DNA from: Streptomyces sp. JH14
GTDB lineage: Bacteria; Actinomycetota; Actinomycetes; Streptomycetales; Streptomycetaceae
Assembly: GCF_029428675.1 (NCBI RefSeq)
Contig: NZ_JAJNEL010000001.1
Span: 2,418,001 to 2,482,000, forward strand
Direction of reading: 5' to 3'
DNA length: 64,000 nt
Numbering within the stretch: position 1 is the stretch's first letter; each line of letters opens with the position of its first letter. The position numbers were made by a program, and so were the translations under genes. The notes below the pieces were generated by a model. The model ran no database searches. It saw only the letters and a list, made by a program, of their open reading frames with translations, and was not told the DNA's origin. Positions 55,396 to 64,000 of this stretch are shown here, in pieces.

Positions 55396-56706
55396 ATGAG
55401 TTCGGACAGCGTCGCCCTGCCCCGGAAGCGGTGGTGGAACGGCCTCTTCCAGGGCCTCCAGAAGATGGGGCGCAGCCTCCAGCTCCCGATCGCGGTGCTG
55501 CCGGCTGCGGGCATCCTCAACCGGCTCGGCCAGGACGATGTGTTCGGCAACAAGGGGCTCGGCTGGAACGACGTCGCGAAGGTCTTCGCCGCGGCCGGTG
55601 GAGCACTGCTCGACTCCGGTCTGGGCCTGCCCCTGCTGTTCTGCGTCGGCGTCGCGATCGGCATGGCCAAGAAGGCGGACGGTTCGACGGCGCTCGCGGC
55701 GGTGACCGGCTTCCTCGTCTATTACGCGGTGCTGCACGCCTTCCCGGTGGACTGCGCGCCGGGCTCCACCTTCACCGACGGCGGCACCTGGTTCGGCACC
55801 TGTGTCACCGGCGACGCGAAGGTGACGGCCGCCGAGTACCAGAACCCGGGGGTGTTCGGGGGCATCGTCATGGGCCTGCTGTCCGCCTGGTTGTGGCAGC
55901 GGTACCACCGGGTCAAGCTGGTCGACTGGCTGGGCTTCTTCAACGGCCGCCGGCTCGTGCCGATCATCATGGCGTTCGTCGGACTGCTCTTCGCGGCCCT
56001 GTGCGCCTGGCTGTGGGCACCGATCGGCGACGGCCTGACCAGCTTCTCCAAGTGGCTGACCGATCTGGACTGGCTGGGCTCCGGCATCTTCGGTGTCGCC
56101 AACCGCGCGCTGCTGGTCATCGGCCTGCACCAGTTCCTGAACACCTTCGTCTGGTTCCAGTTCGGCGACTTCACCAAGCCGGACGGGACGGTCGTGCACG
56201 GCGACATCAACCGGTTCCTGAACGGGGACCCGACGGCCGGGCAGTTCACCACGGGCTTCTTCCCGATCATGATGTTCGCGCTCCCGGCGGCAGCTCTGGC
56301 GATCTACCACTGCGCCAAGCCGCATCGCCGGAAGGCGGTCGGCGGCATGATGCTCTCGGTCGGTCTGACGTCGTTCGTGACGGGTATCACCGAGCCGATC
56401 GAGTACTCGTTCCTCTTCGTCGCCCCGCTTCTGTATGCCATCCACGCGGTGCTCACCGGTGTCTCGATGGCGGTCAGCTGGGCGCTGGGCGTGAAGGACG
56501 GCTTCAGTTTCTCGGCGGGTCTGATCGACTACGTCATCAACTGGAGCCTGGCGACGAAACCGTGGCTGATCATTCCGATCGGGCTCTGCTTCGCAGTGGT
56601 GTATTACGTGCTGTTCCGATTCGCGATCACCAGGTTCAACCTGCAGACACCCGGGCGCGAGCCCGACGAACTGGAGGCGGAGATCGAGAAGGACCTCGTC
56701 AAGTAG
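55396..56706 (+). CDS. nagE1: PTS GlcNAc-type EIIC permease (NagE1-like)
   Basis: 436-residue membrane permease of the PTS Glc superfamily, IIC domain only. Landmarks: MGRSLQLPIAVLPAAGIL, LVDWLGFFNGRRLVPI, HQFLNTFVWFQFGDF and VTGITEPIEYSFLF, the latter carrying substrate-binding Glu. About ten hydrophobic helices. GGGAGG precedes the ATG. The IIB component is on the opposite strand as nagF and IIA is not in the window. It is paralogous to nagE2 downstream. Confidence 0.92.
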   Translation: MSSDSVALPRKRWWNGLFQGLQKMGRSLQLPIAVLPAAGILNRLGQDDVFGNKGLGWNDVAKVFAAAGGALLDSGLGLPLLFCVGVAIGMAKKADGSTALAAVTGFLVYYAVLHAFPVDCAPGSTFTDGGTWFGTCVTGDAKVTAAEYQNPGVFGGIVMGLLSAWLWQRYHRVKLVDWLGFFNGRRLVPIIMAFVGLLFAALCAWLWAPIGDGLTSFSKWLTDLDWLGSGIFGVANRALLVIGLHQFLNTFVWFQFGDFTKPDGTVVHGDINRFLNGDPTAGQFTTGFFPIMMFALPAAALAIYHCAKPHRRKAVGGMMLSVGLTSFVTGITEPIEYSFLFVAPLLYAIHAVLTGVSMAVSWALGVKDGFSFSAGLIDYVINWSLATKPWLIIPIGLCFAVVYYVLFRFAITRFNLQTPGREPDELEAEIEKDLVK

Positions 56707-56736
56707 GCCCCGAGCAGGCATTGCGCCCGGCAGGCA

Positions 56737-56769
56737 AGGGCCCTCGGACCTCAAGGTCCGGGGGCCTTT
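56737..56769 (+). terminator. Intrinsic terminator between nagE1 and nagE2
   Basis: GGGCCCTCGGACC pairs with GGTCCGGGGGCC around TCAA and is followed by TTTC. Confidence 0.85.
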
Positions 56770-56852
56770 CGTCATGTCACGGCGAGTTTCGATGAGCTAC
56801 TGCGAAATAGTCGACATTTGCAGGTTCCTTATACAACCCACACCGTGCTAAA

Positions 56853-56885
56853 ACTGGTCTACACCACTGAGTGGTCCAGACCACG
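56853..56885. promoter_or_regulatory. Tandem dre sites upstream of nagE2
   Basis: Two DasR boxes: ACTGGTCTACACCACT at 56853-56868 and AGTGGTCCAGACCACG at 56870-56885, separated by one base. They lie about 85-115 bp upstream of the nagE2 ATG. Two adjacent sites imply cooperative, tight repression of the main GlcNAc permease. Confidence 0.92.
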
Positions 56886-56967
56886 TGACGCCCGTCACGT
56901 CTCTAGAGTCGTCGCCCCCCAAAAAAATCCCTGTTCCTGGCGGCGCCTTGCCTACTGGAGGAAGTTG

Positions 56968-58272
56968 ATGAGTACGGCCACCGCCTCGGCGGCCCCCGCA
57001 AAGAAGCGGGGCTCCGGCCTGTTCCAGGGCCTGCAGAAGGTGGGACGCAGCCTCCAGCTGCCCATCGCCGTACTGCCGGCCGCGGGGCTCCTGCTCCGCC
57101 TCGGCCAGGCGGACGTCCAGGAGAAGCTGCACCTGCCCGCAGATGTCGCGAAGGTCTTCGCGGGAGCCGGCGGCGCCATCCTGGACAGCTCGTTCGGGTT
57201 GCCGCTGCTCTTCTGCATCGGCGTAGCGATCGGTTTCGCGAAGAAGGCTGACGGCTCCACCGCCCTCGCGGCTGTTGTGGGCTTCCTCACCTACTACGCG
57301 GTGATCCACCAGTTCCCGATCGAGGCGGGTCACGAGGGCGCCACATACACAGGCACCGGTCTCGGAGGCGGTTTCTGGCAGAAGGGCACCGAGGCCGCAT
57401 CTGCTGCGACCTTCCAGAACCCCGGCGTCCTCGGCGGCATCATCCTCGGCCTCCTGACTGCCGTCCTCTGGCAGCGTTTCCACCGCACCAAGCTGGTCGA
57501 CTGGCTCGGCTTCTTCAACGGCCGCCGACTCGTCCCGATCATCACCGCCGCCGTCGGCACCCTCCTGGGCGTCTTGGTCGTCCTCGGCTGGGAGCCCATC
57601 GGCGACGTCATCACCAACTTCGGCGAGTGGATGACCGGCCTCGGTGCGGGCGGCGCCGGCCTGTTCGGCCTGATCAACCGCGGACTGATCCCGATCGGCA
57701 TGCACCAGTTCGTGAACTCGGTGGCCTGGTTCCAGATCGGCGACTTCACGAACTCCGCAGGTGACGTCTTCCACGGCGATCTTCCGCGCTTCTTCGCCGG
57801 TGACCCGAACGCCGGAATGTTCATGACGGGCTTCTTCCCGATCATGATGTTCGGACTGCCTGCTGCCGCCCTGGCCATCGCGCACACCGCTCGCCCCGAG
57901 CGCCGCAAGGCCGTGATGGGCATGATGATGTCGCTCGCGCTGACCTCGTTCGTGACCGGCGTGACCGAGCCGATCGAGTTCTCGTTCATGTTCATCGCGC
58001 CGGTGCTGTACGCGATCCATGCGGTTCTCACGGCCATATCGATGGCGGTCACCTGGGCGCTGGGCATACACATGGGGTTCAGCTTCTCGGCGGGCCTCAC
58101 CGATGTCCTCATCAACTGGGGTATCTCCACGAAGCCGTGGCTGATGATCCCGGTCGGCCTGGTCTTCGGCGCGATCTACTACGTGCTCTTCCGCTTCGCG
58201 ATCACCAAGTTCAACCTCACCACCCCGGGCCGTGAGCCCGAGGAGGAGTTCGAGGACCTGACGAAGGCATAA
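56968..58272 (+). CDS. nagE2: PTS N-acetylglucosamine EIIC permease (NagE2)
   Basis: 434-residue IIC permease, the main GlcNAc transporter in S. coelicolor. It shares the NagE1 blocks VGRSLQLPIAVLPAAGLL, LVDWLGFFNGRRLVPI, HQFVNSVAWFQIGDF and GVTEPIEFSFMF. ATG at 56968 has GGAGGAAG 3 nt upstream of the preceding TTG, at normal spacing. It lies in tandem with nagE1, with a terminator and its own dre pair between, so transcription is separate. Confidence 0.93.
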   Translation: MSTATASAAPAKKRGSGLFQGLQKVGRSLQLPIAVLPAAGLLLRLGQADVQEKLHLPADVAKVFAGAGGAILDSSFGLPLLFCIGVAIGFAKKADGSTALAAVVGFLTYYAVIHQFPIEAGHEGATYTGTGLGGGFWQKGTEAASAATFQNPGVLGGIILGLLTAVLWQRFHRTKLVDWLGFFNGRRLVPIITAAVGTLLGVLVVLGWEPIGDVITNFGEWMTGLGAGGAGLFGLINRGLIPIGMHQFVNSVAWFQIGDFTNSAGDVFHGDLPRFFAGDPNAGMFMTGFFPIMMFGLPAAALAIAHTARPERRKAVMGMMMSLALTSFVTGVTEPIEFSFMFIAPVLYAIHAVLTAISMAVTWALGIHMGFSFSAGLTDVLINWGISTKPWLMIPVGLVFGAIYYVLFRFAITKFNLTTPGREPEEEFEDLTKA

Positions 58273-58284
58273 GCCTGAGTACCG

Positions 58285-58330
58285 ACGACGGAGCCCCCAC
58301 CTTCCGGGCGGAAGGTGGGGGCTCCGTCGT
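58285..58330. terminator. Long hairpin after nagE2
   Basis: ACGACGGAGCCCCCACC (plus TTCC) pairs fully with its complement around GGGC: a 21-bp stem between nagE2 and the convergent MBL gene, able to terminate both. Confidence 0.9.
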
Positions 58331-58343
58331 ACCTGCGAGAGGC

Positions 58344-59096
58344 CTAGATCTCGTAGACCGCGCCCGGAACCGCCAGCTCCGCCGGGCCGCCGTAGACCGC
58401 ACGGGCGTCCGCCAGATTGCGGTTCGCGTCCGTCCACGGTGGGATGTGGGTCAGGACGAGCCGGCCCACCTTCGCGCGCGCGGCGAGCTCACCCGCTTCA
58501 CGGCCGTTGAGGTGGAGGTCCGGAATGTCCTCCTTGCCGTGGACGAACGACGCTTCGCAGAGCAACAGATCGGTGCCCTCGGCCAATTCGTCCAGCGCAT
58601 CGCACGTCCCGGTGTCGCTGGAGTACGTCAGCGAGCGGCCGTCGTGCTCGACGCGGATGCCGAAGGTGTCGACGGGGTGGCAGACCTTCTCCGTACGGAC
58701 CGAGAACGGGCCGATGTCGAACGAGCCGGACTTCAGCGTGTGGAAGTCGAAGACCTCGCTCATCGCCCGTTCGGACGGGGTGTCGCCGTGCGCGGCCGTC
58801 AGCCGCTGCTCGGTGCCGTCGGGGCCGTAGACCGGAATGGGCGCCGGGCGTCCGCCGTCGTGCCGGTAGTAGCGCACGACGAAGTACGCACACATGTCGA
58901 TGCAGTGATCGGCATGGAGATGGCTGAGGAAGATGGCGTCCAGGTCGTAGAGGCCGATGTGGCGCTGCAGCTCGCCGAGGGCGCCGTTGCCCATGTCGAG
59001 GAGCAGCCGGAAGCCGTCGGCCTCTACGAGGTAGCTCGAGCATGCCGAACCCGCGGACGGGAACGAGCCGGAGCAGCCGACGACGGTGAGCTTCAT
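58344..59096 (-). CDS. MBL-fold metallohydrolase (RNase Z/PDE-like)
   Basis: 250-residue metallo-beta-lactamase fold enzyme with motif H59-x-H61-x-D63-H64 (SHLHADHC), further ligands in EKVCHPVDTFG and SSDTGTCDALDE, and the terminal LTHIPPWTD. The sequence resembles the cyclic-phosphodiesterase/RNase Z-like group commonly annotated near rph in actinobacteria. Start at 59096 (MKLTVVG) has GGAGG upstream. Confidence 0.9.
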   Translation of the reverse strand: MKLTVVGCSGSFPSAGSACSSYLVEADGFRLLLDMGNGALGELQRHIGLYDLDAIFLSHLHADHCIDMCAYFVVRYYRHDGGRPAPIPVYGPDGTEQRLTAAHGDTPSERAMSEVFDFHTLKSGSFDIGPFSVRTEKVCHPVDTFGIRVEHDGRSLTYSSDTGTCDALDELAEGTDLLLCEASFVHGKEDIPDLHLNGREAGELAARAKVGRLVLTHIPPWTDANRNLADARAVYGGPAELAVPGAVYEI

Positions 59097-59280
59097 GGAG
59101 CGTGAACCTCCGAGACGTGGGAACGGGGAGGGTTCGTGCAATTTGTTGAGCGTAAGGGGCTACCTACCCGGTCGCTCCTCCAGGGCCTGCCGTTGTGGGC
59201 GAACTCACCTGCTCTGTCACCGGTTCGATGGAAGCGGGTGCGAAGGGCGGGACGGCTGATGCGCCGGTACGGTCGAGTGC

Positions 59281-59760
59281 ATGGACATGTCCTGGTGGCC
59301 GGCGTTCGGCGCGGTCGTACTGCTTGCTCTCCTTGCGGCGATAGCCGACGGACGGGGCCGGGCCGGAGGCAGCAACCGGCGTCCGGGCGGCCGCCCGCGT
59401 GGCCGCACGCGCCCGCCGGGGAGGACGGAGAGACCTGGGGGCGGGCCGGAGCGGGCACCGCGGCCGGGCGAGATCTGGTGGGCCGAGGTCCCGTACGAGG
59501 ACAGGCCCGGTTCGAAGGACCGGCCCTGCCTGGTGCTCTCGGTACGGGGTGACGCGGCGCGCATCGCGAAGATCACCAGCAGGCATCGCGAGGATCGGCC
59601 GGGAGTGATCGCGCTGCCGCCGGGCGCGGTGGGCGATGCGCGGGGACGGGCGAGCTTCCTGGAGACGGAGGAGCTGCGGGAGGTGTCGGTGCGGGGGTTC
59701 CGGCGGCGTGTGGGGGCGGTGGACGCGACGGTGTGGGAGCGGGTGCGAGGGACCAGGTGA
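59281..59760 (+). CDS. PemK/MazF-like protein with N-terminal membrane helix
   Basis: 159 residues. A hydrophobic helix (8-22) is followed by a disordered Arg/Gly/Pro linker (23-60) and a PemK-like domain (PGEIWWAEVPYEDRPGSKDRPCLVL, ITSRHREDRPGVIALP). Classical PemK toxins lack membrane segments and are paired with an antitoxin; none is encoded here. Either the toxin is membrane-tethered or the protein is a non-toxic domesticated relative. The linker is unusually Arg-rich. Confidence 0.85.
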   Translation: MDMSWWPAFGAVVLLALLAAIADGRGRAGGSNRRPGGRPRGRTRPPGRTERPGGGPERAPRPGEIWWAEVPYEDRPGSKDRPCLVLSVRGDAARIAKITSRHREDRPGVIALPPGAVGDARGRASFLETEELREVSVRGFRRRVGAVDATVWERVRGTR

Positions 59761-59815
59761 CGGGGTCCGGTACCGCCCGGCTGCTGCCGGCTCCTCCTGC
59801 CCCCGGACGGAAAAA

Positions 59816-59867
59816 GTCCCCGGTCGCCGGGTGGGCCGGACTTCCGGGCCACCCGGCGACCGGGGAC
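59816..59867 (-). terminator. Long terminator after cysM
   Basis: A 19-bp perfect stem (GTCCCCGGTCGCCGGGTGG and complement). On the minus strand it is followed by a TTTTT run, so it terminates the cysO-cysM transcript and also blocks read-through from the convergent PemK gene. Confidence 0.9.
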
Positions 59868-59884
59868 GGTACGCAGCGGGGCGG

Positions 59885-61113
<1,229 letters not shown>

Positions 61114-61146
61114 GGCGTGGGCTCCTGTCGAAAGCGGAGAGGTGGC

Positions 61147-61177
61147 GTGGGGCGCGCGGCTCTGCCCCGCGCAGGGG
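61147..61177 (-). promoter_or_regulatory. Candidate attenuator hairpin before cysO
   Basis: GC-rich self-complementary sequences (GGGGC...GCCCC and GCGCG...CGCGC arms) lie between the leader peptide stop and the cysO start. They could form alternative hairpins, but their mutual exclusion was not modelled. Confidence 0.5.
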
Positions 61178-61212
61178 TTCGTGCTGGACGGCGCTGCGGG
61201 CCGCGGCCGGGC

Positions 61213-61338
61213 TCAGGCCGTGCGGCCGGCGGGGCGACGGCTCGTACAGATCGCGCTGGACAACCTGCACAGGTCGACGTGCAGCCGCGCCACGAGCAGC
61301 GTGCCCGGCGTCTTGTCGCTCACGTCAAGGGGAACCAT
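61213..61338 (-). CDS. Putative Cys-sensing leader peptide
   Basis: 41-codon frame starting MVPLDVSD and containing LLVARLHVDLCRLSSAIC, the conserved core of actinobacterial cysteine-attenuator leader peptides (RLHVDLCR...C). It is on the same strand as cysO-cysM and ends about 100 bp upstream of cysO. Cysteine starvation would stall ribosomes at the Cys codons and change leader RNA folding. This is a control element, not a functional protein. Confidence 0.75.
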   Translation of the reverse strand: MVPLDVSDKTPGTLLVARLHVDLCRLSSAICTSRRPAGRTA

Positions 61339-61475
61339 GAGCTCATCGTATCGATTCCCGGCCCGGAAGCCGGTATGTGATCTCACCTGGTGGATGGCGA
61401 CCGTCCGCCGGGTGGACATCGGCGGGGCGGGAGGGGTGCCTGGAGGCGCGGCCCCTCCCCCGTGCCGGCGGGCGG
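61339..61475. other. Leader promoter region
   Basis: Completes the 362-bp space between cysO and mec. The leader peptide's promoter should lie here (about 61345-61400). No other gene is visible. Confidence 0.4.
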
Positions 61476-61907
61476 TCAGGCGGGTTCGTACGCCTCGACG
61501 ACCTCGACGTCCTCCTCGGTGATCACGCCGTCGACGATGCGGAACGAGCGGAACTGGAAGGGGCCCGCACCGTCGGTGTCGGCGGTGGAGACGAGCACGT
61601 AGTGGGCGCCGGGCTCATTGGCGTAGGTGATGTCGGTGCGCGAGGGATAGGCCTCGGTCGCGGTGTGCGAGTGATAGACGATCACCGGCTCCTCGTCGCG
61701 GTCGTCCATCTCGCGGTACAGCTTCAGCAGGTCCGCGGAGTCGAACTCGTAGAACGTGGGCGAGCGGGCGGCGTTGAGCATGGGGATGAAGCGTTCGGCG
61801 CGGCCGGTTCCGGCCGGGCCCGCGACCACACCGCACGCCTCGTCGGGGTGGTCCGCGCGGGAGTGAGCGACGATCTGGTCGTACAGCGCCTGGGTGAGGG
61901 TCAGCAT
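61476..61907 (-). CDS. mec: JAMM-family metallopeptidase Mec (CysO-cysteine peptidase)
   Basis: 143-residue Zn peptidase of the JAB1/MPN+ family that releases cysteine from the CysO-cysteine adduct. JAMM residues: E23, H79-S-H81, S89 and D92 (VYHSHTATEAYPSRTD). The start at 61907 is a short-spaced ATG without a strong ribosome site. Upstream of cysO on the same strand, it may also trim the CysO GGMN tail. Confidence 0.93.
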   Translation of the reverse strand: MLTLTQALYDQIVAHSRADHPDEACGVVAGPAGTGRAERFIPMLNAARSPTFYEFDSADLLKLYREMDDRDEEPVIVYHSHTATEAYPSRTDITYANEPGAHYVLVSTADTDGAGPFQFRSFRIVDGVITEEDVEVVEAYEPA

Positions 61908-61925
61908 GGCGCCAGGATAAGCAGA

Positions 61926-61963
61926 GGGCCCCCGCGACTCCGAGGAATGGTACGCGGGGGCCC
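61926..61963 (-). terminator. Hairpin after amino-acid permease gene
   Basis: GGGCCCCCGCG and CGCGGGGGCCC pair fully around a 16-nt loop, between the amino-acid permease stop and the mec start. Confidence 0.8.
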
Positions 61964-61995
61964 GCATGCTGGACAGAGGTGCCGGAGGTGCCGGC

Positions 61996-63429
61996 TCAGC
62001 TCTTGGCGAAGGCCTTGTTCTCGGGGTTGCGGGCCTTGAGCACCAGGTACGAGACACCGAGGATCAGGGCCCAGAGCGGGGCGCAGTACAGCGAGATCCT
62101 GGCGTCCTTGTCGACGGCCATCATGACGATGACCATGCCGATGAAGGCGAGCGCGAAGACGCTGGTGTACGGGGCTCCGGGGGCCCGGAAGGCGGACTGC
62201 GGAAGCGCGCCGCGGTCGGCCAGGAAGCGGTAGCGGATCTGGCAGACGAGGATCATGATCCAGGCCCACATGCCGGAGATGGTGGCGAAGGAGACCACGT
62301 AGGTGAAGGCGTCGCCGGGCCACTGGTAGTTGATCCACACGCCGACGAGCATGAGCGCGGCGGAGAAGGTGGTGCCGACGAGCGGGGTGCCGCTCTTGGT
62401 CAGCTTGGTGAAGAACTGCGGGCCCTGGCCGTTGAGCGCGAGGTCGCGCAGCATGCGTCCGGTGGAGTACATGCCGGAGTTGCAGGAGGAGAGGGCCGCG
62501 GTCAGCACCACGAAGTTGACGATGCCCGCACCGATGCCGAGGCCCATCTTCTGGAAGGCGGCGACGAACGGGGAGATGCCGGGCTCGAACTCGGTCCACG
62601 GGACGACCGAGAGGATCATGATCAGCGCGCCGACGTAGAAGACGGCGATGCGCCACGGCACGGTGTTGATGGCCTTGGGCAGGACGGTCTTCGGGTCCTT
62701 GGACTCGCCCGCGGTGACGCCGACGAGCTCGACGGCGAGGAAGGCGAACATCACGATCTGCAGGGTCATGAGGGTGCCGCTGATGCCGTGCGGGAAAAAG
62801 CCGCCGTCGGACCAGAGGTGGGTCACGCTGGCGGTGTCCCCGGCGTCGGAGAAGCCCAGCGTGAGAATTCCTGCGCAGATGAGGATCATGCCGACGATGG
62901 CCGTGACCTTGACCATCGAGAACCAGAACTCGAGTTCACCGAAGAGCTTCACGGAGATCAGGTTCACGCCGTACAGAATGATCGTGAAGATCAGTGCGGA
63001 AACCCATTGGGCGATGTCGAACCAGTACGTCATGTACTGAGCCGCTGCGGTGACTTCGGTGATTCCGGTGACGACCCAGAAGAGCCAGTAGGTCCAGCCG
63101 GTGACAAAGCCCGCGAAGGGCCCGACGAATTCGCGCGCGTACTCCGAGAAGGAGCCCGAGACCGGGCGGTACATGAGGAGTTCGCCCAGCGCCCGCATGA
63201 TGAAGAAGATCACCAGGCCCGCAATGGCATAGGCCAGGATCAGGCTGGGGCCCGCTTTGGCGATGGCCTTGCCCGCGCCGAGGAAGAGGCCGGTGCCGAT
63301 GGCCCCGCCGATCGCGATCATCTGGATCTGACGGGCGCCGAGGGCCCGCTGGTATCCCTCGCCCGAGGTGACCGCGTCGGTTGCGGCCGGACGGCCGTCT
63401 TGTCCCTTGTCGACCTTCGCCGATGTCAT
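61996..63429 (-). CDS. Amino acid permease (APC superfamily)
   Basis: 477-residue transporter with twelve hydrophobic helices. The consensus start GARQIQMIAIGGAIGTGLFLGAGKAIAKAGPSLILAY and YRPVSGSFSEYAREFVGP are typical of the AroP/GabP/ProY group. The start at 63429 has GGAGAAAGG upstream. Substrate specificity (aromatic, GABA, proline or others) cannot be determined. Confidence 0.93.
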   Translation of the reverse strand: MTSAKVDKGQDGRPAATDAVTSGEGYQRALGARQIQMIAIGGAIGTGLFLGAGKAIAKAGPSLILAYAIAGLVIFFIMRALGELLMYRPVSGSFSEYAREFVGPFAGFVTGWTYWLFWVVTGITEVTAAAQYMTYWFDIAQWVSALIFTIILYGVNLISVKLFGELEFWFSMVKVTAIVGMILICAGILTLGFSDAGDTASVTHLWSDGGFFPHGISGTLMTLQIVMFAFLAVELVGVTAGESKDPKTVLPKAINTVPWRIAVFYVGALIMILSVVPWTEFEPGISPFVAAFQKMGLGIGAGIVNFVVLTAALSSCNSGMYSTGRMLRDLALNGQGPQFFTKLTKSGTPLVGTTFSAALMLVGVWINYQWPGDAFTYVVSFATISGMWAWIMILVCQIRYRFLADRGALPQSAFRAPGAPYTSVFALAFIGMVIVMMAVDKDARISLYCAPLWALILGVSYLVLKARNPENKAFAKS

Positions 63430-64000
63430 GGTGATGCGCCTTTCTCCACGCTGATCCGCGCCGCGCAGGCTGCGGATCAGGTCCTGATCCCCCCGGATAT
63501 GGATGGAGTGCGACCGGCGGTCCGCCGGCTGTAGCGCCCTCGGGAACAGGGGTGGCGTCCCCGAGTGGTCGTGAAGATTTATCACGGGCCCAGGGGTGAG
63601 CCATCGGACATTATGTGGCGCATGCCATAGGAAAAAGCGGACAAGGGGTTTCTGTTTGCCGCAAAAAAGGCCGTTCAGGTGACGGGATCGTTATTCGGAT
63701 TTGAGCGTTCGTTGAGCGAACACCCGGCGGCGGTGGCGCTCGCCGGACCCCTCTGCACCGGGGCTTGCCGAAAACCGTGCCGGAAACCCCAGTGGGGGAT
63801 GCCGGGCGGTGGTGACAAACGCCCTGGTCAGGGGCTTTCGGGCTGATGCCTGGGAGGTGTCTCGGGGGACACTTTCCCTGGCAGGTGCCGTGGAGGCCGA
63901 CTGACCGCTGACAGCCGAGCGGATAGGGGTCAGGGAGGTCGCCCCTGTTGTCGCCGGAGGCCGTCGTGTGCCGGGGATGGGGGCTCTGGCCTGGGGAGTT
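63430..64000. other. Upstream region of permease to window end
   Basis: 571 bp without a supported gene. It holds the permease leader and an AT-rich section (63590-63710, with aaaaaagg and gttattcgg patches) likely to include promoters. The remaining sequence to 64000 is GC-rich, with no reading frame that resembles a gene; a neighbour may begin beyond the window. Confidence 0.5.

Overview
This is a high-GC actinobacterial chromosome segment, almost certainly Streptomyces. The evidence is the GC-rich third codon positions, frequent GTG/TTG starts, and family content: cslA-glxA-cslZ, class E and class F sortases, DasR boxes before nagF/nagE1/nagE2, DUF445, DUF1707, DUF3618 and an actinobacterial CysO/CysM/Mec set. 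From memory, the left end matches the S. coelicolor SCO2836-2838 neighbourhood and the right end the SCO2897-2912 neighbourhood; no alignment was run.

Layout. 0.2-5.2 kb holds the hyphal-tip glycan locus: cellulose-synthase-like CslA, radical copper oxidase GlxA and a convergent GH6 lipoprotein. 5.5-9.3 kb holds cell-surface genes: a class F sortase, two C-terminally anchored secreted proteins (one ending in LAETG) and a HAD phosphatase. 9.5-12.2 kb has a ROK regulator divergent from a Gfo/Idh oxidoreductase and a UPF0303 protein. 12.3-17.6 kb has an FAH-family enzyme, a YidC paralogue, a DUF3311/SSF transporter pair and a class E sortase. 17.7-20.5 kb has a SEC-C protein and a selenium-binding-protein (methanethiol oxidase) homologue.

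20.7-32.6 kb looks more accessory. It holds a lower-GC PLD-nuclease/SF2-helicase/DUF3427 protein, a secreted GH5-FN3-CBM2 mannanase under a perfect CebR-type operator, an unknown W-rich lipoprotein, a winged-helix protein, a vestigial two-repeat type I-E CRISPR array without cas genes, and a large secreted subtilase. 32.7-41.6 kb carries an amidase, a DUF2871 protein, a PhhB-like/VOC fusion, a secreted SLT-type protein behind tandem operator-like repeats, a 1.3 kb gene-poor stretch with a decayed flavin-reductase remnant, a cupin, an NmrA-like protein and an MFS-TetR operon with an elaborate nested palindrome.

41.9-64 kb is core chromosome: DUF445, a GDSL esterase, DUF1707, an ABC-2 exporter, a class A PBP, a guanidinium exporter behind a guanidine-III riboswitch, a GroES-like protein, DUF3618, Bcp, tRNA-Leu(UAG), RdgB, RNase PH and the N-acetylglucosamine PTS genes (nagF, nagE1, nagE2) with three DasR boxes. 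These are followed by an MBL hydrolase, a membrane-linked PemK-like protein, the cysteine module (Mec, a Cys leader peptide, CysO, CysM) and an amino-acid permease.

Working together: CslA/GlxA/CslZ make and trim a tip glycan. The PBP, sortases and SLT protein remodel the envelope. NagF plus NagE1/NagE2 import GlcNAc under DasR. Mec trims CysO, whose C-terminus ends Gly-Gly-Met-Asn, so that CysM can make cysteine, with a Cys-containing leader peptide as the likely sensor.
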